Below, piece by piece: positions 1 through 4,478 of a DNA stretch of 6,603 nt. The stretch lies in contig BEHZ01000095.1 of the NCBI GenBank assembly GCA_002923335.1, positions 1 to 6,603 of the forward strand, given 5' to 3'. The notes under the pieces are model-generated. The model did not search any database and had not been told where the DNA came from. It worked only from the letters and a program-made list of their open reading frames with translations. Every line of letters starts with the position of its first letter. The first letter of the stretch is position 1. This stretch comes from a bacterium HR23 (GTDB lineage Bacteria > Chloroflexota > Dehalococcoidia > Lucifugimonadales > HRBIN23). The position numbers were made by a program, and so were the translations under genes.

Positions 1-1
1 G

Positions 2-139
2 CTTCTGCAGGCGGTATCCGCAAGGGATTACCCCCTTATTCAGGGCTACATCCTGGCCTTAGGGTTAGCGGTGGTGCTCACCAACTTCCTGGTGGACCTG
101 TCCTACCGGTGGCTGGATCCACGGGTGCGCCATGCGTAG
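2..139 (+). CDS. ABC transporter permease, DppB/OppB type (C-terminal fragment)
   Basis: Only the last 45 codons are present; the gene begins before the window. The frame reads through a hydrophobic stretch (IQGYILALGLAVVLTNFLVD) and ends in LSYRWLDPRVRHA. The pattern 'D-Y-P-x-I-Q-G' followed by a final membrane helix and 'D-P-R-V-R' is the usual C-terminus of the DppB/OppB inner-membrane permease of dipeptide, oligopeptide or nickel ABC importers (family knowledge). The next gene is a DppC-type permease whose ATG overlaps this stop region by 8 nt, the normal B-C gene order in such operons. Substrate specificity cannot be read from this fragment because the periplasmic binding protein is outside the window. 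Confidence 0.87.
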   Translation, partial: LLQAVSARDYPLIQGYILALGLAVVLTNFLVDLSYRWLDPRVRHA

Positions 140-1022
140 CGGGCGGGGCGAGGCGGTTGCCCTTACGGGCGTGGGCCGTCCCCAGGTGGCGTGGAGTCGG
201 TGGGCACGGTGGGCACGCCAGCACCCCGAGGGGTTGGTGGGGGGGCTGGTGGTGCTGGGTTTCGCCCTGCTGGCGGTGGTGGCTCCCCTGGTAGTGCCCT
301 ATCCCCCCAAGGCAACGAACTTTGCGCCGTATCTGCCCCCCTCCGGGGCACACCCCTTGGGCACCGACCCGTTGGGGCGGGATATCCTGAGCCGTGCCCT
401 CTGGGGGACGCGGGTAGCCTTCTTGGTGGGGGTGCTCAGCGTGGCGGGGGGCGTGGGAGTAGGGGGGATGCTGGGAATGGTGCTCCCCTTCTGCGGACGC
501 CTTGCGGACATGCTGACCCAGCGGGTGGTAGATATCCTGATGGGTCTGCCGGCGGTCATCCTGGCGCTGGCGCTGATGGCCATTCTGGGGGGCAAGGTGA
601 GCACAGCCATCATTGCCATCGCCGTGGTGCTGGTGCCGGCGTCGTGGCGCACGGTGCGCTCGGCCACCCTGGAGGTGCTGGCCCGCCCTTACATTGAGGC
701 GGCCAGGGCGGTGGGATGCGGGCCGATACGGATGGTGCTCTTTTACCTGCTCCCCAATGTGGCGCCGGTGTTTCTCATCCTGATGAGCGTGAACATAGGG
801 TATGCGGTGGTGCTGGAGGCGTCTCTGAGCTTCCTGGGGGTGGGCCTTCCACCAGATGAGCCATCGTGGGGGTCGATGATTGCGGGGGGTGTGCCGGTGC
901 TGGAGCGGTATCCGTGGGTGTCGTTGCTTCCGGCGCTGGTGCTGTCCCTCTTTGTGTTGAGCATTAACCTGGTGGGGGATGCCATTCGGGATACGCTGGA
1001 CCCCCGCCTGCGGGGGCGCTAG
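132..1022 (+). CDS. ABC transporter permease, DppC/OppC type
   Basis: This 296-aa inner-membrane subunit forms the translocation channel of a peptide-class ABC importer together with the preceding DppB-type subunit. Visible landmarks are an N-terminal membrane segment (about residues 34-56), the family signature HPLGTDPLGRDILSR (74-88), several hydrophobic helices (about 94-118, 137-170, 204-228, 262-282), the EAA loop that docks on the ATPase (EAARAVGCGPIR, 189-200), SLSFLGVGLPPDEPSWG (231-247) and the C-terminal GDAIRDTLDPRLR (282-294). Length is typical of the family. The ATG at 132 overlaps the upstream stop by 8 nt, arguing for translational coupling; no strong Shine-Dalgarno is seen, and GTG codons near residues 14 and 19 are possible alternatives. 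No ATPase gene follows: the operon ends here, against a convergent tRNA gene. Peptide, nickel or other substrates remain open. Confidence 0.94.
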   Translation: MRSGRGEAVALTGVGRPQVAWSRWARWARQHPEGLVGGLVVLGFALLAVVAPLVVPYPPKATNFAPYLPPSGAHPLGTDPLGRDILSRALWGTRVAFLVGVLSVAGGVGVGGMLGMVLPFCGRLADMLTQRVVDILMGLPAVILALALMAILGGKVSTAIIAIAVVLVPASWRTVRSATLEVLARPYIEAARAVGCGPIRMVLFYLLPNVAPVFLILMSVNIGYAVVLEASLSFLGVGLPPDEPSWGSMIAGGVPVLERYPWVSLLPALVLSLFVLSINLVGDAIRDTLDPRLRGR

Positions 1023-1027
1023 GGGGT

Positions 1028-1102
1028 TGGTGGAGCAGGGGGGACTTGAACCCCCGACCCCCTGCGTGCAAAGCAGGTGCTCTCCCGCTGAGCTACTGCC
1101 CC
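1028..1102 (-). tRNA. tRNA-Ala (anticodon UGC)
   Basis: A full cloverleaf can be drawn on the minus strand. The acceptor stem pairs GGGGCAG (1102-1096) with CTGCTCC (1038-1032) and includes the G3:U70 wobble that identifies alanine tRNAs. The D arm is GCTC/GAGC (1093-1090 / 1082-1079). The anticodon stem CCTGC/GCAGG encloses the loop TTTGCAC (1072-1066), giving anticodon TGC at 1070-1068. The variable loop has 5 nt. The T stem GGGGG/CCCCC encloses TTCAAGT (1050-1044). A73 is at 1031 and the CCA end is encoded at 1030-1028. There is no intron. The gene points towards the permease operon, with only 5 nt between its 3' end and the permease stop codon. Confidence 0.98.
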
Positions 1103-1112
1103 ATCGTCTTCC

Positions 1113-1142
1113 AGTATAGGGCGAGGAAGGGTGTGTCTACAA
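1113..1142 (-). promoter_or_regulatory. Probable promoter of tRNA-Ala
   Basis: On the minus strand a -10 box TATACT (1118-1113) lies 11 nt before the tRNA 5' end, which puts the expected start about 4 nt upstream of the mature tRNA. The -35 box is poor: TTGTAG with an 18-nt spacer (1142-1137), or TAGACA with a short 15-nt spacer. The -10 context CCAGTATAG (plus strand) is repeated at the regulator promoter near 1942-1950. Confidence 0.55.
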
Positions 1143-1269
1143 CTCTGCCCTTGCCCCTCCGTCCCCAGGCGGGGCCTGTCCCCCCTGTGGAGGTCGGCCC
1201 GTGCCTGTAGGGGGTTATCCCCACCGTTTTGGGGGAAAACTCGCAACCTTTTTGCTGTGGTGGGCGTTA

Positions 1270-1914
1270 CTATAGAGTGCCCGGGGGTGGGGAGGGGCCG
1301 TGCCAGGTGAGCAGATAGGCGCAGGTGGTGTGGCCCATGGGCAGACACTGCTCGGGGACCGGCTCGGTGCCCACCAGGAGGGCGATGAGGGTGCGGTCCA
1401 GGGCGCAGAGGGCGGGGTGGTCTCGGGCCACCGCACGGAAGGGGCAGTTGGCGAGCCGGATACGGATGCCGTTGGGGAGGGGCTCCATATGAGGGGCAAA
1501 GGCGTGGGCCTGCAGGAGGCGGTGCAGGGTTTGCAGGCGCTCCATCAGAGAGGCAGGGGAGGGGGTGTCTTCCAGGGAGCGGGGCAGCAGACGCCGGGCG
1601 ACCCGCGCCAGGACGGCGTCCAGGGTGGGCGATGAGGAGGCGTCGCTCTGTAGTTCCTCCACCAACCAGGCCAGGAGGGTCTGGTAGGCTTTGGGGAGGG
1701 CCTCTTGCCCCCGCTCCGTGAGGTAATAAAGGTGTTCTGGACGGCCCGTCTTCTGCCGGGCGAGGCGGTAGGCCACCAGGCCATCCCGTTGCAGGATGTC
1801 TAGGTGCCGGCGCACGGTGGGCGGGGCCAGCCCCAGGCCTCGGGCCAGGTCGTCCACGGTAGCGTGGCCCCGATACTGGAGGAGTTCCAGGAGACGCCGA
1901 CGGGTATCTTCCAT
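1270..1914 (-). CDS. Winged-helix transcriptional regulator, SufR/COG2345-like with C-terminal Cys cluster
   Basis: This 214-aa protein has an N-terminal winged helix-turn-helix (about residues 5-50; recognition region APPTVRRHLDILQRDGLV) followed by the wing motif KTGRPEHLYYLTERG (55-69). This is the arrangement of the COG2345/SufR branch of ArsR/DeoR-like regulators. A helical middle (about 75-140) leads to a C-terminal domain with C157, C170, C190 and C198 (NCPF, then C-x12-C-x19-C-x7-C). SufR proteins bind an Fe-S cluster through C-terminal cysteines and regulate Fe-S assembly genes; sensing of iron-sulfur or redox status is inferred here. The start is set at ATG 1914 because the promoter -10 box (1949-1944) lies downstream of the longer frame's ATG at 1953, which therefore cannot be on the transcript; a GGTGGGG stretch precedes 1914. 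Divergent from a small zinc-ribbon-like gene, it may control itself and that gene. No suf genes are in the window, so the target is unknown. Confidence 0.9.
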   Translation of the reverse strand: MEDTRRRLLELLQYRGHATVDDLARGLGLAPPTVRRHLDILQRDGLVAYRLARQKTGRPEHLYYLTERGQEALPKAYQTLLAWLVEELQSDASSSPTLDAVLARVARRLLPRSLEDTPSPASLMERLQTLHRLLQAHAFAPHMEPLPNGIRIRLANCPFRAVARDHPALCALDRTLIALLVGTEPVPEQCLPMGHTTCAYLLTWHGPSPPPGTL

Positions 1915-1943
1915 ACCGCCCCACCGGCTGGGCTGGCAGGGCC

Positions 1944-1972
1944 AGTATAGCACGGCTGGGGGCGGGTGTCAA
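1944..1972 (-). promoter_or_regulatory. Sigma-70 promoter of the winged-helix regulator
   Basis: On the minus strand TTGACA (1972-1967) is a perfect -35 box. After exactly 17 nt comes TATACT (1949-1944), one mismatch from the -10 consensus. Transcription should start near 1937, giving a leader of about 23 nt before ATG 1914. This promoter excludes the upstream ATG at 1953 as the start of the regulator. Confidence 0.8.
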
Positions 1973-1991
1973 AGGGGAGTGGCTAGCAAGG

Positions 1992-2007
1992 CTTTTTATG
2001 AAAAAAG
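1992..2007. promoter_or_regulatory. A/T-tract inverted repeat between divergent promoters (possible operator or UP element)
   Basis: CTTTTT (1992-1997) and AAAAAG (2002-2007) form a 6-bp inverted repeat around ATGA, the most AT-rich patch in a GC-rich window. It lies 12 nt upstream of the -35 of the small-gene promoter and 20 nt upstream of the regulator -35. Its position suits an UP element for RNA polymerase alpha subunits, or an operator for the neighbouring regulator. Which one cannot be told from sequence. Confidence 0.4.
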
Positions 2008-2018
2008 TGTGAAAATGC

Positions 2019-2048
2019 TTGACAAGCCATCCGTCCCCGTGGTAGGGT
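2019..2048 (+). promoter_or_regulatory. Sigma-70 promoter of the small zinc-ribbon-like gene
   Basis: A perfect -35 TTGACA (2019-2024) is followed, with an 18-nt spacer, by TAGGGT (2043-2048), which keeps the conserved TA...T of a -10 box. A-tracts just upstream (2001-2014) resemble an UP element. Transcription would start near 2055, about 29 nt before the ATG at 2084. Confidence 0.65.
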
Positions 2049-2070
2049 AGAGTGGCCGACACAACAGGGA

Positions 2071-2079
2071 AAGGAGGTG
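2071..2079 (+). promoter_or_regulatory. Strong Shine-Dalgarno of the small zinc-ribbon-like gene
   Basis: AAGGAGGTG is almost fully complementary to the 3' end of 16S rRNA. The GGAGG core ends 6 nt before ATG 2084. It fixes the start and suggests high translation; it is the best ribosome binding site on the plus strand of the window. Confidence 0.8.
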
Positions 2080-2083
2080 GAGC

Positions 2084-2341
2084 ATGCGCCCCTATCAGAA
2101 GAGGCCCGCACCCCAGCCGGCACCGGCCCCTGTTGCGGTGGCCGAAGGGGAGTGCCGGCATAAGTGGGTCCTGGAGATGCCCAACGGTCCCACGTCCCGT
2201 GGCACCTGCCGTCTGTGCGGAGAGGTGCGGGAGTTCCGCAACTATCTGGCCTCCTCCTATTGGGAGGAGATGACGGTTGCCGAGGAGCGCCCCGTGGGCG
2301 GGCGTCTCCCGGTGGATATTGAAGCCGAAGAGGTGGAATAA
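2084..2341 (+). CDS. Small zinc-ribbon-like protein of unknown function
   Basis: This 85-aa protein has a Pro/Ala-rich, probably flexible N-terminus (residues 8-20), a compact central motif and an acidic tail (EAEEVE). The core reads C24-x-H26 ... C42-x2-C45 (CRHKWVLEMPNGPTSRGTCR, then LCGEVREFRNYL), a CxH-x15-CxxC arrangement that could bind one zinc ion in a half-ribbon or knuckle. I recall similar short proteins with a 'G-P-T-S-x-G-x-C-x-x-C-G-x-x-R-E-F' core from Chloroflexota genomes, but I do not know a function. It is a single-gene unit: consensus -35, excellent ribosome binding site and a hairpin right at the stop codon, all pointing to strong independent expression. It is divergent from a Cys-containing regulator that could control it. 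DNA, RNA or protein binding are all possible. Confidence 0.85.
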   Translation: MRPYQKRPAPQPAPAPVAVAEGECRHKWVLEMPNGPTSRGTCRLCGEVREFRNYLASSYWEEMTVAEERPVGGRLPVDIEAEEVE

Positions 2342-2380
2342 CACCAGAGCCTGGCGAGTGCCCCCGCCAGGCTCTGGTGT
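2341..2380. terminator. Perfect 16-bp hairpin between convergent genes (bidirectional terminator candidate)
   Basis: ACACCAGAGCCTGGCG (2341-2356) pairs without mismatch with CGCCAGGCTCTGGTGT (2365-2380) around an 8-nt loop, and the left arm begins on the last base of the small gene's stop codon. It sits in the 49-nt gap before the convergent deacylase stop at 2391. Neither strand has a real U-tract after the stem, so it is not a textbook intrinsic terminator. It may act in both directions with help, or protect mRNA 3' ends. Confidence 0.75.
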
Positions 2381-2390
2381 ATTGCTCCCC

Positions 2391-3986
2391 CTAGTCGTCT
2401 AAACGGCGGAGAACCTTCCCCGGCCTCTGCCCCGTGTATTCCCCGTTACGCACCACCGGCACACCGTTGACCACTACATGGGGTATCCCCTGCGGATAGC
2501 GATGGGGTTCCGCAAAGGTGGCGGTGTCGCCCACCGTGTCGGGGTCAAAGCAGACTATGTCCGCCCAGTAGCCTGGGGCGATGCGTCCTCGGCGGGTCAG
2601 CCCCAATCGAGAGGCCGGCAGTGCAGTCATCTTGCGCACCGCCTCCTCCAGGCTCACCCGTCGGCGCTCCCGCCAGTAGCGGGCCAGGAAGCGGGGGAAG
2701 CACCCGTAACTGCGGGGGTGGGGCTTGCCCGCCGAGAGGGGGCCTTCGGTGCGTAGGGAGGAGCCGTCGCTCCCCACCGCCGACCAGGGATAGCCGGCGA
2801 TCTGCTCCACATCCCTCTCCTCCATCTGATGGATCACCGCAAAGGCCTCTCCTATCCGATAGACCCGCAGGGTCGCCTCCACGGCGTCCACCCCCCACTG
2901 TTGGGCAACCTGGGCGATGCTCAGCCCTTCCAGGTCGGGCCGTCCCGGCAGGTAGGCGATAACAACCCTCTCCGCCCCACCACGCCGGGCGTAGTTCTCG
3001 GCGATGGCGGTGCGCAGGCGGGCCTGGAAGGCCGAATCCTCCAGGTTCTTGAGCAGGGCCTCCCGTCCGCCCACTTGTGCCCAGCGGGGGAAGGCGGCGG
3101 CGGCCAGGTAGGTGCTCCCCGCTGTGTAGGGATACTGGTCGCCCGCTACATCTACCCCTTCTCTCCGTCCCCGTTCCAGGCGCTCCAGGAGCCGGTCCGC
3201 CTTGCCCCAGGTGGCGGGTCCCATGCACTTCAGGTGGGAGACCTGCACCCGCACCCCGGCCATGCGCCCTATTTCAATGGCCTCCTGCACGGCGCTAAAG
3301 AGGCCCACGCTGTAATCGCCCTCATCCCGGATATGGGTAGAGTAGAGTTTGCCCCGCTTGCCGGCCTCCCGGGCTAGTTCTATCACCTCCTCGGTGCGGG
3401 CGTAACTCCCTGGGGCGTAGAAGAGGCCGGTGGAGAAGCCCAAAGCCCCGGCGTCCAGGCTCTCGGCCACCAGGGAGCGCATGGTCTCCAGTTCCTGGGG
3501 AGTGGGGGCACGGTCGGCCCAGCCCAGCACCGCCAGGCGCACCGAGCCGTGCCCCACCTGGCACGCCAGGTTCAGGGGCGGGCGGGCCTTTTCCACCCGC
3601 TCCAGGTATTCCCCGAAAGAAACCCAGTCGGTAGGAAGGGAAACGCCATAGGAGGCCACCCGGTCCAGCAGGGCACGGCGGGCCTCCCCCATCAGAGGAG
3701 CGCCCATGCTCATCCCGCAGTTCCCCGCCAGTTCCAGGGTTACCCCCTGGCGCACCTTGCTCTGGGCGTCCGGGTCCAGCAGGAAGGAGATGTCGCTGTG
3801 GGTGTGCAGGTCAATAAAGCCCGGGGCCACCGCCAGCCCCGTGGCGTCCAGGGTATCAAGGGCGGGGGCGTCCAGCAGGCCAATGGCGACAATGCGCCCT
3901 TCGGCGATACCGATGTCTGCTCGGTAGGGTGGGGCACCCGTCCCATCGTAGACCGTGCCGTTCCGGATGAGCAGGTCGTAGGGCAC
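2391..3986 (-). CDS. N-acyl-D-amino-acid deacylase (D-aminoacylase, amidohydrolase superfamily)
   Basis: This 531-aa metal-dependent hydrolase of the COG3653 family would release D-amino acids from N-acyl-D-amino acids or related N-acyl compounds in the cytoplasm. The order of motifs fits: an N-terminal beta-domain strand (YDLLIRNGTVYDGTG, 3-17), PGFIDLHTHSD (56-65; metal ligands H61, H63), GNCG (C90), a YAPGSYARTEE segment (190-200), STHIRDEG (H218), VSHLKCMG (H251), GDQYPYTAGS (282-291), GSDGS (D407), then a C-terminal strand domain (GYWADIVCFDPDTV, 472-485). These match the metal-site residues of characterised D-aminoacylases. The start is GTG 3986, preceded by AAGGAGG (3998-3992) with 5-nt spacing; a longer open frame to 4115 adds 43 residues without family character. 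No signal peptide. Dihydropyrimidinase or prolidase-like activities are less likely given HTHSD...GNCG. It is convergent with the small zinc-ribbon-like gene. Confidence 0.93.
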   Translation of the reverse strand: MPYDLLIRNGTVYDGTGAPPYRADIGIAEGRIVAIGLLDAPALDTLDATGLAVAPGFIDLHTHSDISFLLDPDAQSKVRQGVTLELAGNCGMSMGAPLMGEARRALLDRVASYGVSLPTDWVSFGEYLERVEKARPPLNLACQVGHGSVRLAVLGWADRAPTPQELETMRSLVAESLDAGALGFSTGLFYAPGSYARTEEVIELAREAGKRGKLYSTHIRDEGDYSVGLFSAVQEAIEIGRMAGVRVQVSHLKCMGPATWGKADRLLERLERGRREGVDVAGDQYPYTAGSTYLAAAAFPRWAQVGGREALLKNLEDSAFQARLRTAIAENYARRGGAERVVIAYLPGRPDLEGLSIAQVAQQWGVDAVEATLRVYRIGEAFAVIHQMEERDVEQIAGYPWSAVGSDGSSLRTEGPLSAGKPHPRSYGCFPRFLARYWRERRRVSLEEAVRKMTALPASRLGLTRRGRIAPGYWADIVCFDPDTVGDTATFAEPHRYPQGIPHVVVNGVPVVRNGEYTGQRPGKVLRRLDD

Positions 3987-3991
3987 GCCTT

Positions 3992-3998
3992 CCTCCTT
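3992..3998 (-). promoter_or_regulatory. Shine-Dalgarno that fixes the GTG start of the deacylase
   Basis: AAGGAGG on the minus strand (3998-3992) ends 5 nt before the GTG at 3986-3984. It decides for a GTG start over the upstream ATG of the longer open frame at 4115. Confidence 0.8.
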
Positions 3999-4011
3999 TG
4001 CCTTTGCCCCT

Positions 4012-4040
4012 ATGGTAGGGGATAAAGGCAAGGAGGGCAA
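4012..4040 (-). promoter_or_regulatory. Candidate promoter of the deacylase
   Basis: On the minus strand TTGCCC (4040-4035), a 17-nt spacer and TACCAT (4017-4012) give four of six consensus bases in each box. Transcription would start near 4005, about 19 nt before the GTG, with the Shine-Dalgarno inside this short leader. It is a weak match in a G/C-rich background. Confidence 0.35.
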
Positions 4041-4073
4041 GGCAGTCTTCTCCCTGCCCCGAAGGAAAGCACC

Positions 4074-4092
4074 CCCGCCCATCCGGGGCGGG
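4074..4092. other. GC hairpin in the deacylase upstream region
   Basis: CCCGCCC (4074-4080) and GGGCGGG (4086-4092) pair perfectly around ATCCG. It lies in the 187-nt gap between the two minus-strand genes, 32 nt beyond the hairpin at 4122-4147 in the direction of transcription. It could add to termination or be incidental in GC-rich DNA. Confidence 0.35.
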
Positions 4093-4121
4093 ACCACCGT
4101 GGACGCCCAGGGCACAGCGAA

Positions 4122-4147
4122 GGAGGGTCGCCTTGCGACAACCCTCC
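4122..4147 (-). terminator. Probable terminator of the small CxxC/CxxxxC gene
   Basis: In minus-strand RNA GGAGGG (4147-4142) and TCGC pair with GCGA and CCCTCC (4127-4122) around a 3-nt AAG loop, with a 3-nt bulge on one side. It lies 26 nt after the stop codon at 4174. Only TT follows the stem, so the U-tract is poor and the call rests on the position and the 10 base pairs. Confidence 0.45.
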
Positions 4148-4173
4148 CTACTGCTGGTGCGTCCCCGACGGGC

Positions 4174-4383
4174 CTAGCGCACCCGTGCGGTGTTCATGCT
4201 CCCGTCGTTGATGGGTTCGTTGATGTAGACATCCCCGTTGCGGATTTTCAGGTTGAACCCGCAACTGGGGTTGGTGCAGACCCACGCCTTGTAGTGGATA
4301 GGTGCACCCTGGCTACCGAAATCGGACAGGGGCACCAGGTCGCCAACCTCGCACTTGAGACACTTGGGGAATGTCATGTCCAC
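4174..4383 (-). CDS. Small zinc-ribbon-type protein of unknown function (CxxC...CxxxxC)
   Basis: This protein of about 69 aa carries two cysteine pairs, C8-x2-C11 (FPKCLKCEVGD) and C36-x4-C41 (WVCTNPSCGFNLKIRNGDV), spaced like a small zinc ribbon or rubredoxin-like fold. Between them is a predicted beta-rich stretch (LVPLSDFGSQGAPIHYKAWV). The tail is polar (INDGSMNTARVR). No helix-turn-helix, signal peptide or membrane segment is visible, and I do not recognise a named family. Start choice: GGAGG ends 5 nt before GTG 4383 and 11 nt before ATG 4377; a longer frame from GTG 4398 has no ribosome site of its own and would contain that Shine-Dalgarno. GTG 4383 or ATG 4377 are therefore preferred. 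It has a near-consensus promoter and stands divergent to meaB, suggesting a separately controlled housekeeping-type gene rather than a deacylase partner. Confidence 0.8.
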   Translation of the reverse strand: MDMTFPKCLKCEVGDLVPLSDFGSQGAPIHYKAWVCTNPSCGFNLKIRNGDVYINEPINDGSMNTARVR

Positions 4384-4427
4384 AGATGCCTCCTCCACCT
4401 CTGCGGTTTGTGAAATGGGTCTCTGAT

Positions 4428-4456
4428 ACTATAGCATACTCCCTTGCCACTGACAA
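4428..4456 (-). promoter_or_regulatory. Sigma-70 promoter of the small CxxC/CxxxxC gene
   Basis: On the minus strand TTGTCA (4456-4451), a 17-nt spacer and TATAGT (4433-4428) each have five of six consensus bases. Transcription should start near 4421, leaving a leader of about 38 nt. Its -35 box lies inside the spacer of the opposing meaB promoter. Confidence 0.78.
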
Positions 4457-4472
4457 GGGGCTTTGCTAGGCT
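4444..4472 (+). promoter_or_regulatory. Candidate promoter of meaB, overlapping the divergent promoter
   Basis: TTGCCA (4444-4449, five of six consensus), a 17-nt spacer and TAGGCT (4467-4472, keeping TA...T) predict transcription starting at about 4479-4480. That is the GTG start codon of meaB, which has no Shine-Dalgarno. The -10 resembles TAGGGT of the promoter at 2019-2048. Confidence 0.5.
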
Positions 4473-4478
4473 GAGAGC

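Noticed and set aside
1028..1102. Integration site for a mobile element at the tRNA gene
   Set aside because: No integrase gene and no repeated copy of the tRNA 3' end is visible in the window.
1211..1255. Terminator for the regulator (GGGG-TTAT-CCCC, CCCC...GGGG and GCAA...TTGC stems)
   Set aside because: The stems are only 4-5 bp and mutually overlapping, and T-runs are poorly placed; too weak to call.
1915..1953. 13-residue N-terminal extension of the winged-helix regulator
   Set aside because: The ATG at 1953 lies upstream of the -10 box, so it is not on the predicted transcript.
1019..2344. A 441-codon minus-strand open frame across the tRNA and regulator
   Set aside because: Its C-terminus (AQRESTCFARRGSGVQVPP) is the known spurious translation of a tRNA gene, and the rest lies over the regulator and the divergent small gene in another frame with Pro/Arg-rich low-complexity composition.
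2545..3228. A 227-codon minus-strand frame within the deacylase
   Set aside because: It overlaps the conserved deacylase coding sequence in another frame, and is rich in Gly, Pro and Arg.
2829..3377. A 182-codon plus-strand frame opposite the deacylase
   Set aside because: Antisense shadow without recognisable domains or a ribosome site.
3987..4115. 43-residue N-terminal extension of the deacylase
   Set aside because: No family-like sequence there, and a strong Shine-Dalgarno stands 5 nt before GTG 3986. The extension also covers the hairpin at 4074-4092.
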